The notes under the pieces: generated by a model
Seen by the model: only the letters and a program-made list of their open reading frames with translations
Databases searched by the model: none
Told to the model about the DNA's origin: nothing
Assembly (NCBI GenBank): GCA_947041165.1
Contig: CAMRCY010000015.1
Coordinates: 1-48,992, forward strand
Length of the DNA: 48,992 nt
Direction: 5' to 3'
Origin: an uncultured Deferribacteraceae bacterium
GTDB lineage: Bacteria; Chrysiogenota; Deferribacteres; Deferribacterales; Mucispirillaceae
Program-made: the position numbers and the translations under genes
Shown: one piece after another, positions 16,606-25,051 of the stretch
How the letters are laid out: every line of letters starts with the position of its first letter
How positions within the stretch are numbered: position 1 is the stretch's first letter

Positions 16606-17142
16606 CTAATTGCACTGCATCTCACCAAGCTCGATAAACTTGCCACGTTTCTTTGCATCAGAGTCAAGTATCATGACTGATCTAGCCATAATGCCACTTG
16701 CATGAAACTCTCTACAATATTTAGTAGCCATATCATCTCGTCTTGCACCATTATTTCTTACATATATCCAAACAGTTGGAGTTGCAGATTCTGATGCTTT
16801 CTCAATCGACTCTATCTCTTTATCACCTAACCTAAACGCCTCGATATCTTTAGGAGGCTCTTCATCTTTAACTCTATCTATATCTTCTTTTATCTGTTCA
16901 GTATCAATCACAAGTGGTCTATCTGATTTGACAGCTTCTGAAATTGATCGCTTACTTTCACCTTGCGATGATACCTCTCTACCAACAGATCCACCGCTAC
17001 CACCACTCATAGGTTTATTAACTTCAACACTTCCAAAAATAGCTTTATACACAACATATAAGAGAAATATTAATATAAAAAATATTAGTATCTTATACTC
17101 AACACGTATCTTTATACCTATTTTTTTATCATCATTAGACAT
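16606..17142 (-). CDS. Membrane-anchored periplasmic protein of unknown function
   Basis: A short cytoplasmic N-terminus with Lys residues is followed by one transmembrane helix (about 18-34, LIFFILIFLLYVVYKAIF). A flexible Gly/Ser then acidic linker (about 40-110) leads to a small C-terminal domain (WIYVRNNGARRDDMATKYC through GEMQC) with two Cys near its ends that could form a disulfide. The layout resembles anchored SPOR-type proteins but I cannot confirm a SPOR domain. It is the first of the leftward accessory genes, 47 bp downstream of pncB. Confidence 0.72.
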   Translation of the reverse strand: MSNDDKKIGIKIRVEYKILIFFILIFLLYVVYKAIFGSVEVNKPMSGGSGGSVGREVSSQGESKRSISEAVKSDRPLVIDTEQIKEDIDRVKDEEPPKDIEAFRLGDKEIESIEKASESATPTVWIYVRNNGARRDDMATKYCREFHASGIMARSVMILDSDAKKRGKFIELGEMQCN

Positions 17143-17189
17143 CTTTTACTTCCTCTTTAATATAATTTATATCGCTCATATATAGTTAT

Positions 17190-18737
17190 CTAATCTTTAG
17201 GTTTATAGAAATTTGAACTCTTTATCATAGAAGATCTAAGTTCAAACAGTTTTGACGACAAACTAACTTTTGCTCTATGTGGGTTTAATATACGTTTATA
17301 TGTCCAGTCAAGTGTAGATAAAATCGCTTCCTGATTTTTACGAATATCGGTTAACGATAACTGTACAGCCTCATCAATAAATATTTCCTTCTCGTTCATC
17401 GATGAATATACTAAATGCTGTTTCTCTTTTGAACAATTTATACCTTTATCAGATAACTCCATAAAATTTGTATCATCAAGCGGGTCGACACAATATTTAA
17501 TATCCTCTATATTTTCATCTTTAAGATAGATTAACGTCGTGATATATTCACCATATGAATTTGTAAGTGTTGCACTTCTGCACTCACCAGGGATAGTTGT
17601 TTTAATGCTGTTATTAGAAATCTTCATAATATATCTATCGTTCAGTTCAGATAATTTACATATTCCACCAAGTGCAGGCGATCCCCAACCTGTAGCACCT
17701 CTTGTTCCAACTCCAAATGATATATGTTGTAATATACTATCTTCATCTGCAAATTTTATCTGGTTTATTATAGACTCAATATTGTACTCATCTAAATCGT
17801 TAGATAATATAATATTGATATCATCAGTTCCTAAACTCTCTTTCATCTTCTTATATGAACTTACAGCAAGATATGCTAGATCTCCACTATCTATTCTGAT
17901 CCCTATTTTATGCCAACTATTATTTTTTATTAACAGCTCTTTGTTATCTCTAAAAGCCTCTATTGCGTGAACAACACCTGATTCTAATGTATTAATCGTA
18001 TCAACCAATAATATCGGAGTTGTTGGATTTCCTTTTATAAAACTACCAAACGCCTCTCTCTCATTATCACTGCTTTGAATAAACTCATGCCCCATAGTGC
18101 CTGATGCTTTAATTCCAAAACGGAAACTTGCTTCACAGTTACTAGTTGATACAACGCCCGAGTAGTAAGAGTATAGCGATGCTTTAAGCGAGTTCTGTGC
18201 ACGTCTTCTGCCGAACTCGAACAACGGCATAGATTTTGACACAGTTTTTATTCTGTTCCATTTTGTAGCAATGAGCGATGGAAAGTTTAACTCGTGAAGC
18301 ACAAAATCTTCTATCAATCTGCTATCAAGTAGCGATGATCTGATTATGAGTATAGGCTCACCTGGAAAAACAATAGAATTTTCAGCAACTGAGAAAACTT
18401 CTACATTAAGTTTGTCACGAGTTTTAATATAATCAATAAACTCTTTTTTATAGTTGCACCGTTCAAGATATTCAACAATATTTTTGAATGAAAACGAATT
18501 GATCTTGTTTATAAAAGCGATAATTCCAGCGACTACAACATATGATGCTGCAAATGGTGGCACTCTATAAAAATATGTTTTAACTGCTTTTTGCTCATGT
18601 TTATTTGTAATAAAATCAGTCTGAGCCATAACAAGATGATACTCATCAAAGGGTATCGTTTCGTTTGAGAAATCATCTTTACTTAAAATAGATATTAGTG
18701 AAGTATTTAAAAGCTTTTTTGAAAGTTTGTCTTCCAT
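17190..18737 (-). CDS. pncB: Nicotinate phosphoribosyltransferase
   Basis: Converts nicotinate and PRPP, with ATP, to nicotinate mononucleotide in NAD salvage. The 515 aa carry the family landmarks: LNFPSLIATKWNRIKT, LFEFGRRRAQ, ASGTMGHEFIQ, ILLVDTINTLESGVVHAI and GIRIDSGDLAYLA. HISFGVGTRG is followed by the PALGG loop of the phosphoribosyl site. The GWGSPALGG variant differs from the common SYDAPALGG, suggesting a divergent subfamily, but the active-site framework looks complete. It is leftward and divergent from the superoxide reductase; a pncA-like gene lies 1.1 kb away, so nicotinamide-to-NaMN salvage is encoded locally. Confidence 0.93.
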   Translation of the reverse strand: MEDKLSKKLLNTSLISILSKDDFSNETIPFDEYHLVMAQTDFITNKHEQKAVKTYFYRVPPFAASYVVVAGIIAFINKINSFSFKNIVEYLERCNYKKEFIDYIKTRDKLNVEVFSVAENSIVFPGEPILIIRSSLLDSRLIEDFVLHELNFPSLIATKWNRIKTVSKSMPLFEFGRRRAQNSLKASLYSYYSGVVSTSNCEASFRFGIKASGTMGHEFIQSSDNEREAFGSFIKGNPTTPILLVDTINTLESGVVHAIEAFRDNKELLIKNNSWHKIGIRIDSGDLAYLAVSSYKKMKESLGTDDINIILSNDLDEYNIESIINQIKFADEDSILQHISFGVGTRGATGWGSPALGGICKLSELNDRYIMKISNNSIKTTIPGECRSATLTNSYGEYITTLIYLKDENIEDIKYCVDPLDDTNFMELSDKGINCSKEKQHLVYSSMNEKEIFIDEAVQLSLTDIRKNQEAILSTLDWTYKRILNPHRAKVSLSSKLFELRSSMIKSSNFYKPKD

Positions 18738-18933
18738 ATATTTTATACCTGTAGGACTATATTTTAGATAATATTTATGTTGACTATTATAGTTTGTTAG
18801 ATATAATATTGCAAGTGATATTACTTTTGGATAACAATCTAATATTCACGACTAAAGTTTATTCTTTTATTTCTTTTACTTAAATTTATATGTTAAAATA
18901 AATTATATTAATCAAAAACAACGAGGTGAAATC

Positions 18934-19311
18934 ATGTTCATAGGAAAATTAATTAAAACTGATGAATTTGCTACAGAAAAGCACGTTCCTGCGATAGAAG
19001 TTCTTAAAAAAGATAACAATACATATACTGTTGAAGTAACTGTTGGAAAAGAGATAGCTCATCCAAACACTACTGCACACTTCATCAATTATGTAACATT
19101 GTTTTTCAAATCTGATGATGCAACAGCTATTACTTGTTTAGGTAAAGCTGAGTTTTTAGCTCACGGTGAATCAGTTGAAGGTGCTGACAAAGGTTCTGCA
19201 CATACTGATAGCTCTGCTATTTTTAAAGTTACATTAACTAAACCTGGAAAATTAATTGCAGTAAGTTACTGTAATATCCACGGTTTATGGGAATCAGAAT
19301 TAGCGATATAA
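18934..19311 (+). CDS. sor: Superoxide reductase (neelaredoxin type)
   Basis: Reduces superoxide to hydrogen peroxide without making oxygen, an anaerobe-type defence in the cytoplasm. The 125-aa protein is the class II form: the rubredoxin-like N-terminal iron site of desulfoferrodoxin is absent and the catalytic Fe site is complete. Expected ligands are His17 (in E15-K16-H17-V-P), His43 and His49 (HPNTTAH), and Cys113 and His116 (CNIHG). Glu15 and Lys16 are the active-site residues near the open position. A strong ribosome site (GAGGTGA) precedes the ATG. The gene stands alone, closed by a strong terminator at 19356-19390. Confidence 0.96.
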   Translation: MFIGKLIKTDEFATEKHVPAIEVLKKDNNTYTVEVTVGKEIAHPNTTAHFINYVTLFFKSDDATAITCLGKAEFLAHGESVEGADKGSAHTDSSAIFKVTLTKPGKLIAVSYCNIHGLWESELAI

Positions 19312-19355
19312 CTTTCTAAGTATTTTATTTGTATAAACTTATAGTCTCATAAAAT

Positions 19356-19390
19356 AAAAGCGTAGCATCAAATTGATGTTACGCTTTTTA
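19356..19390 (+). terminator. Rho-independent terminator of sor
   Basis: A long stem (AAAGCGTAGCATCA with TGATGTTACGCTTT, one G-T wobble) and a very small loop run straight into a T-rich tail on the plus strand. It lies 45 bp past the sor stop. This is the clearest intrinsic terminator in the window. Confidence 0.88.
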
Positions 19391-19510
19391 TAATAATTAA
19401 ATATAATTTCAAATTTATAATGATCTTTCTGCCATAAAAAAAAGCTACAATAACTATATTGTGATTATAGAAATTTATAACTTATAATAGAACTAAATTG
19501 CGATAACCAA

Positions 19511-19801
19511 AATCTATATAAGCGATTAAATTACTCTAATATAATAAACTAACTTCACTCATATGATTAAACTATTTACAACCTGCAACCTAGCACATAA
19601 ATCTATACAAGCGATTAAATTATTCTAATCTAATAAACTAACTTCACTCATATGATTAAACTATTTACAACCTGCAACCTAGCACATAAATCTATACAAG
19701 CGATTAAATTACTCTAATCTAATAAACTCGCTTCACTCACATGATTAAACTATTTACAACCTGCAACCTAACACATAAATCTATACAAGCGATTAAATTA
19801 T
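19511..19801. repeat. 89-bp tandem repeat, 3.3 copies
   Basis: Copies begin at 19511, 19600, 19689 and 19778 (partial), exactly 89 bp apart with only a few substitutions. The unit opens AATCTATAC-AAGCGATTAAATT. No ORF or clear hairpin. It occupies most of the sor to pncA-like convergent gap. Confidence 0.92.
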
Positions 19802-19832
19802 ATGTACCCACAAAACAACTGATATAATTAAC

Positions 19833-20651
19833 TTAGATTATATCAGTTGTTTTGCAATGTTTAATCCCTAAGATATCTAGTCTATCCATAAAAATTTGAG
19901 ATAGCATTTCGCCACCATTAACAGGTGATGACGTATCAGTTAAAACTATTAATTTTGATAAATCAATAACATCAAAATCTATAATATCATTAATCGTGTT
20001 TGCAACGCAGTGACTTAAAGCCTCGCCACCTATATAAATATTATCAGCTTGCGACATACTCTTTAAAAGATCGGTGTTTCTTTGTTCAGGACGCTTAACA
20101 TTGCACAAACTCTTATCGTTAAAATCCGAGTGATATTCAACCTCTGGTTTCATAGCTGAGTAATGTTCTGTATAAGAGTTAATACCTTTGAAATAGTAGT
20201 TAACTTTCTCAACCTTTGACGTAGCAAATGATTTAATCGCCTCATTTATATCTTCACAAATAGAAGCTCCAAGAGTGCCTGTGATACAGTGATATGGCCA
20301 TACCGTAAGATTGTATTTTCCGTCTTGATCTAATTTATTAATATAATATTTCGCCCATTCCAGATGATCTGGATTAGAGGTTTTATATCTTCCATCTAAA
20401 AGATCTTCCACACTGATTTCTGTGAAATCTGGTAACTCGTTACCGTTTTTATCTACCCAAAAAAGTTTATGAAAAATTTGATAATATTGATGAGTGTCCA
20501 TAGTTATAGATATCTCATCTATATGACCATACTCTCTTATAAATCTTGACAGACGCTTCATATCCTCTTCAGCATTTGGTACATATAAACTGCCTTCAGG
20601 ATCACAAAAATCATATTGGGGGTCAATAATAAGAAGGTGATTATAATTCAT
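19833..20651 (-). CDS. pncA: Isochorismatase-family cysteine hydrolase, probable nicotinamidase
   Basis: Likely deamidates nicotinamide to nicotinate, feeding the nearby pncB product. In the 272-aa form, Asp10 (LLIIDPQYDFCDPEG), Lys155 (YYFKG) and Cys215 (SHCVANT) give the family triad. Asp52 and His54 (TMDTHQ) match the metal site, and WPYHCITGTLGA (118-129) is the classic nicotinamidase loop. The protein is larger than ordinary PncA (about 210 aa), with an insert around 60-110, so a related amide substrate is possible. The start is ATG 20651, with AGGAG 7 nt upstream, rather than 20687. Confidence 0.82.
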   Translation of the reverse strand: MNYNHLLIIDPQYDFCDPEGSLYVPNAEEDMKRLSRFIREYGHIDEISITMDTHQYYQIFHKLFWVDKNGNELPDFTEISVEDLLDGRYKTSNPDHLEWAKYYINKLDQDGKYNLTVWPYHCITGTLGASICEDINEAIKSFATSKVEKVNYYFKGINSYTEHYSAMKPEVEYHSDFNDKSLCNVKRPEQRNTDLLKSMSQADNIYIGGEALSHCVANTINDIIDFDVIDLSKLIVLTDTSSPVNGGEMLSQIFMDRLDILGIKHCKTTDII

Positions 20652-20882
20652 TAAAACTCTCCTAAAACATATCACTATTTTAAACAACTACTTTTAAACT
20701 ATAATATCAAATATAATTAATACTACAACTTAATAAATAATATCAAATTTAATTAATAAGATCAAATCTAATTAACAATTTATGACTTTTTCAACAATTT
20801 AAAGTTCAATCAACAATTTCAAATCTAATCAGCAAAACGTATATACTCTTCAATTACTATTTATAGAAACTGCGATCTTTTT

Positions 20883-22376
20883 TTAAACTTTTAAATTACT
20901 TGTCATCACATCAAATTCATTATCTATATTTTTATCTGTATTAGGTTTGATTGCATTTATAATAAATATCACTAAAAAGTTAGCCGTAAATCCAACCACT
21001 ATCTCATAAAGATATGTGTTAAGCCCTAATGCATACCATATCAACATAACAATCGTTCCTGTAACCATACCTGCTAAAATTGAGTACCATGTACTTTTTC
21101 TAGAGTATAACGACATTATCACAGCAGGACCAAATGATGAGCCGAAACCACCCCATGCAAATGTTACTAAATTGAATATATTACTCTCTCTATTCATAGA
21201 TAACATAAATGCGATAGCTGCAATAAAAACAACTGCAAGTCTGCTTACCAGTAACAACCTTTCAGGTGATGCTTTCTTATTGATTATTGATGCATAGAAA
21301 TCTTCAGTTAATGTTGATGATGATACGAGAAGTTGCGAATCAACTGTTGACATTATAGCTGCCAAAATTGCAGCAAGTAAAACCCCTGCTAATATAGGAT
21401 TAACAAGATCACGTACTAAAAATATTAGAACTTTCTCTTCATCACCTTTAGGCAAAGTATCATAAAGTGGGATCGCAAATAAACCAACTAACACAGCTCC
21501 AACTAACGAAATCAATACCCATGCCATCGCTATTCTTCTTGAACGTGGAAGAAGTTTAATCGACGCTACTGACATAAATCTTGTTAATATATGTGGTTGT
21601 CCAAAATATCCTAACCCCCATGCGAGTGATGATATTAACGATAAAGCAACAAGAAACGAACTCTCCCCTGTTGGTAAAATATCCAATACTCCAGCTTTTA
21701 AACTAATCGCTAGCTCAATCTCTGCTGGATCGATACTCATATATGCTATAACTGGCACTGCAACAATTGCAAACACCATTAAAATTGCTTGAAAAAGATC
21801 TGTCCAACAAACAGCTAAGAAACCACCTAACAATGTGTATAAAATCATAATCATCGTGCCGATAAATACAGCTGTGATATAATCCATAGCGAAAACCGAT
21901 TCAAAAAGTTTGCCCGCACTCACAAGCCCCGCTGCTGCATAAACTGTGAAAAAGATAAGGACTATGATTGATGATATTAATCTTAATAATCCTGTTGGAT
22001 CTTTAAATCTGTTATGAAAAAATGAAGATAGAGTTAATGAATTCGTAGCCCCTGTGTATAATCTTAATCTTGCCGATATTAAACGCCAATTAAAATATGT
22101 TCCAATAGCTAAACCGATAGCTATCCACGCTTGATTTAAACCGAATAGATATATAGCACCAGGCAGTCCCATCAGCAACCACCCACTCATATCAGATGCT
22201 TGAGCAGATAAAGCCGTAACCCATGCTCCCATTGATCTTCCACCAAGAAGATAATCCTCTAACTTCTTCGACTTATTATAAAAATATCCACCTACTAATA
22301 TCATTACAATTAGGTATAATACAAAAGTAATATATGTACTTGTATTCGACAACTGCATATCTCTTACACTCCCCAT
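20883..22376 (-). CDS. putP: Sodium/proline symporter
   Basis: Sodium:solute symporter family (SSS), inner membrane, with about 13 predicted membrane helices over 497 aa, importing proline with Na+. The stretch SAQASDMSGWLLMGLPGA (57-74) is nearly that of E. coli PutP and contains the Asp and Ser of the Na+ site. GGRSMGAWVTALSAQ and STVDSQLLVSSSTLTEDFY are further PutP signatures. A GGGGAG site lies inside the first codons, so translation may start at Met7 (22358, MQLSNTST) rather than 22376. It is a single gene, with a two-copy repeat upstream. Confidence 0.93.
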   Translation of the reverse strand: MGSVRDMQLSNTSTYITFVLYLIVMILVGGYFYNKSKKLEDYLLGGRSMGAWVTALSAQASDMSGWLLMGLPGAIYLFGLNQAWIAIGLAIGTYFNWRLISARLRLYTGATNSLTLSSFFHNRFKDPTGLLRLISSIIVLIFFTVYAAAGLVSAGKLFESVFAMDYITAVFIGTMIMILYTLLGGFLAVCWTDLFQAILMVFAIVAVPVIAYMSIDPAEIELAISLKAGVLDILPTGESSFLVALSLISSLAWGLGYFGQPHILTRFMSVASIKLLPRSRRIAMAWVLISLVGAVLVGLFAIPLYDTLPKGDEEKVLIFLVRDLVNPILAGVLLAAILAAIMSTVDSQLLVSSSTLTEDFYASIINKKASPERLLLVSRLAVVFIAAIAFMLSMNRESNIFNLVTFAWGGFGSSFGPAVIMSLYSRKSTWYSILAGMVTGTIVMLIWYALGLNTYLYEIVVGFTANFLVIFIINAIKPNTDKNIDNEFDVMTSNLKV

Positions 22377-22460
22377 AAAACAAAATTTTATCTATAAATT
22401 TATCAAAACCATCTATTAAAATTGACTATCTAACTAATTATTATACAACCATATCGCCAT

Positions 22461-22574
22461 GTGATTAAAAGTTATTTAACTATTTACCAATCGCTATAAT
22501 GCACTGTAGTTAAAATTGTGATTAAAAGTTATTTAACTATTTACCAATCTCTATAATGCACTGTAGTCAAAATA
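22461..22574. repeat. 57-bp tandem repeat, 2 copies
   Basis: A 57-bp unit at 22461 recurs at 22518 with two mismatches (GTGATTAAAAGTTATTTAAC at each start). It lies between the TauE gene end and the putP start. No ORF. Confidence 0.85.
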
Positions 22575-22613
22575 TGGTGTATATAAAATATACTATTCCA
22601 AATTTTACTGTAA

Positions 22614-23405
22614 CTAAAATGCACCAGCTAAATATTTATATAGTAGTGATGCAAACAACATAACAAAAACAGTAATTATCATATATTTAATAAATTTCTG
22701 TCCTTTAGTCATCGCCATCTTGCTACCGATAAATCCACCTGCCATATTACCAACGATAAGTGGCAAACCTAATAGGTATATAATTTTTCCAGCTAATGCA
22801 AAAGTTATAAATGATCCGACACCTGACGATAGATTGATAACTCTTGAAATGGCTGATGAATTCACTAAATTCATTCCTAAAAAAGTGTAGAAAAAGAGAG
22901 TTAAAAATGTCCCTGTGCCTGGCCCAAAGAAACCATCATAGAAACCTAAGATAAAACTTATGATAGGAACTTTTATATATAGATCTTTATTTGTAAACTC
23001 ATTGATCTCTGATTTTATCTTCTTTTTAGGTATAAAAACAACAATCGCTGTGAAAGGTAGTATCGCTAAGATGATTTTTGCGACTGTTTCCTCGTCAAAC
23101 ATTAAAATGCTTTTAGTTCCAATAACTGATCCGATTAACGCACCTGCAACACCGATTAACGCTATCTTCCATATGATTTTACCTTTTCTTGCAAAATTTA
23201 TAACCGCAGTTGATGTCCCAAAAATAGCCACAAACTTATTTGTGCCTAAAGCTAGTTGAGGTGTTATACCTACAAGGAGTAATGTTGGTGCTAAAATTAA
23301 TCCGCCACCGCCTGCAACAGCATCTATGAAGCCTGCAAAAAATGCAACAAACGTAAGCATTATAACAATTAGATAGAAGTAATCCGAACTAAGTATCGAT
23401 TCCAC
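22614..23405 (-). CDS. TauE/SafE (TSUP) family permease
   Basis: Inner-membrane protein with about eight membrane helices. The family exports or imports sulfite, sulfoacetate or related organosulfur anions. The conserved GFIDAVAGGGGLILAPTLLL, ALGTNKF and GFYDGFFGPGTGTFL motifs are present, the last being the repeat counterpart of the first. I prefer GTG 23405 (263 aa) because GAGAGGGG ends 5 nt before it; a longer TTG start at 23420 would overlap this ribosome site. It is divergent from larE across a 270-bp gap that holds a perfect 9-bp-arm palindrome, so the two may share sulfur-related control. The substrate is not determined. Confidence 0.9.
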   Translation of the reverse strand: MESILSSDYFYLIVIMLTFVAFFAGFIDAVAGGGGLILAPTLLLVGITPQLALGTNKFVAIFGTSTAVINFARKGKIIWKIALIGVAGALIGSVIGTKSILMFDEETVAKIILAILPFTAIVVFIPKKKIKSEINEFTNKDLYIKVPIISFILGFYDGFFGPGTGTFLTLFFYTFLGMNLVNSSAISRVINLSSGVGSFITFALAGKIIYLLGLPLIVGNMAGGFIGSKMAMTKGQKFIKYMIITVFVMLFASLLYKYLAGAF

Positions 23406-23469
23406 AAGCACCCCTCTCAAAATAGACAGTCATATGTGTTGCTCATACATAATAATAAGTATATCGAAC

Positions 23470-23492
23470 TGTTATACTATAGCAGTATAACA
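23470..23492. promoter_or_regulatory. Operator-like palindrome between tauE-like gene and larE
   Basis: Perfect arms TGTTATACT (23470-23478) and AGTATAACA (23484-23492) flank five bases. It lies 65 bp upstream of the permease start and 180 bp before larE, in the divergent gap. The size and symmetry fit a dimeric repressor site. The regulator is unknown. Confidence 0.5.
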
Positions 23493-23674
23493 ATATATTC
23501 AAGCACTCTTTTACTGTTACCTCAAAAATATAGCTATTAAAAAACCTTGATCCATAGACTATTATTGATAAAATAAAATAAAAAACATTACTCTGTTATA
23601 GCAACAACTTACTTCTATATTAAAAATATTCCACCAATAGATGATACTTTTTTCTTGATAACAACCACTTTATT

Positions 23675-24499
23675 ATGTACCCTCTAGATATGAATGAAAC
23701 AAAAATAGTAGAAAAATTTAACAATTTAATTGATTTTATAAAAGTGAGAGAATCAGCACTCGTCGCCTTCTCAGGAGGAGTTGACTCATCTCTGCTTGTC
23801 TATGCATGCATGAGAGCCGACATCAAACTGCTTGCTGTCAATTTTCACTCATATCTATATGATAAACAAGAACTATTAGATGCTATAAGTTTTCTTAAAA
23901 ACTATAATATCAACTATAATATCTTTCCTGTTGATCCATTAAATGATATTGAAGATATCAATACCAACCCTAGAAACAGATGTTATCTATGCAAAAAATA
24001 TCTGTTTCGTGATCTTGATGAGCTTAAAACAACAACCAACCTTAAATATATTTATGATGGCTCTAATAGAGATGATTTAAAATCTGTTAGACCAGGTATA
24101 GTCGCTTTAAAGGAGTATAATGTTATTTCTCCACTTGCAGAACTTGATTACAGTAAGCAAGATGTTAGAGATGCTGCGAAATTATATGGACTTGTGAGCC
24201 ACGATAAACCATCGCTTAGCTGTTTTATGACGAGATTTGAGTACGATAAGGATATCACAGTTGGCATGATTAAAAAGATTAACCATACCGAGAGATCGCT
24301 TATACAGATGGGACTTACATCGGCTAGATGTAGAGTTCACGGCGATAACGCTATATTACGTATCGAACTTAACGATGCTGATATGATTCAAGTTGTTCAT
24401 AGTTTGAAAGATGAGATATTAGTTACGTTAAAGAAATTTGAATATAAACATATCTGTCTTGATCTTGCAGGTTTTAGAAGCGGATCAATGGATCTATAG
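23675..24499 (+). CDS. larE: ATP-dependent sacrificial sulfur transferase LarE
   Basis: PP-loop enzyme that adenylates the cofactor precursor and supplies sulfur for the nickel-pincer nucleotide of lactate racemase-type enzymes. The PP-loop is FSGGVDSSLL (32-41). Three cysteines match the iron-sulfur LarE subtype: Cys103 and Cys106 (NRCYLCKKYLF), and Cys183 (KPSLSCFMTRF). Such forms use a [4Fe-4S] cluster rather than sacrificing their own Cys sulfur. The length (274 aa) is normal. No larA, larB or larC lies in the window, so the partner genes are elsewhere. Start could be ATG 23675 or ATG 23690. Confidence 0.94.
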   Translation: MYPLDMNETKIVEKFNNLIDFIKVRESALVAFSGGVDSSLLVYACMRADIKLLAVNFHSYLYDKQELLDAISFLKNYNINYNIFPVDPLNDIEDINTNPRNRCYLCKKYLFRDLDELKTTTNLKYIYDGSNRDDLKSVRPGIVALKEYNVISPLAELDYSKQDVRDAAKLYGLVSHDKPSLSCFMTRFEYDKDITVGMIKKINHTERSLIQMGLTSARCRVHGDNAILRIELNDADMIQVVHSLKDEILVTLKKFEYKHICLDLAGFRSGSMDL

Positions 24500-24576
24500 A
24501 AATAGGTTAATAAGATATTGTAGCGATAGATTAATATGGTTGATTGTATCATTAATCAATATTGTTAATCATGTTT

Positions 24577-24855
24577 TAAATAGCTTGTAACAGTACTTTC
24601 TATTATCTATACAATTTGCATAGATCAACTTTGTAAATAGCTTGTAACAATACTTTCTATTATCTATATAATTTGCATAGATCAACTTTTTAAATAGCTT
24701 GTAACAATACTTTCTATTATCTATATAATTTGCATAGATCAACTTTTTAAATAGCTTGTAACGGTACTTTCTATTATCTATACAATTTGCACAGATCAAC
24801 TTTTTAAATAGCTTGTAACGGTACTCTCTATTATCTATACAATTTGCACAGATCC
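24577..24855. repeat. 57-bp tandem repeat, 5 copies (frame-preserving)
   Basis: Copies begin at 24577, 24634, 24691, 24748 and 24805. Because 57 is divisible by three, the minus strand stays open for 102 codons (24569-24877) and would encode five 19-residue units (YKLFKKLIYANYIDNRKYC). No ribosome site precedes that frame, and the other arrays here are non-coding, so I treat it as DNA repeat. It fills the larE-pstS convergent gap. Confidence 0.9.
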
Positions 24856-24921
24856 AATTAAGTGACTTGTTAAGCATATCAAAACAAATTATCTACCTAA
24901 CTCTCGCAATGATTATAACAC

Positions 24922-24975
24922 AAAAAAAAGGTAGAAAATCTAATACTTAAAAGACTTTCTACCCATTTTTTATTT
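24922..24975 (-). terminator. Terminator after pstS (possibly bidirectional)
   Basis: Arms GGTAGAAA (24930-24937) and TTTCTACC (24956-24963) form an 8-bp stem with an 18-nt loop. On the minus strand it is followed by seven T; on the plus strand by a T-rich run too, so it could also stop larE read-through. It lies 89 bp past the pstS stop. Confidence 0.7.
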
Positions 24976-25051
24976 ATTTTTTTGATAAGTATCTAAGATA
25001 CTTGAAAACTTCTGCTTAATCTTTATAACTAGCTACTTTTTTTATAACTAT

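Noticed and set aside
20688-20882. Repeated ATCAAAT-TTAATTAA phrases between putP and pncA-like gene
   Set aside because: Spacing and sequence are too irregular to claim an array; may be low-complexity AT-rich DNA.
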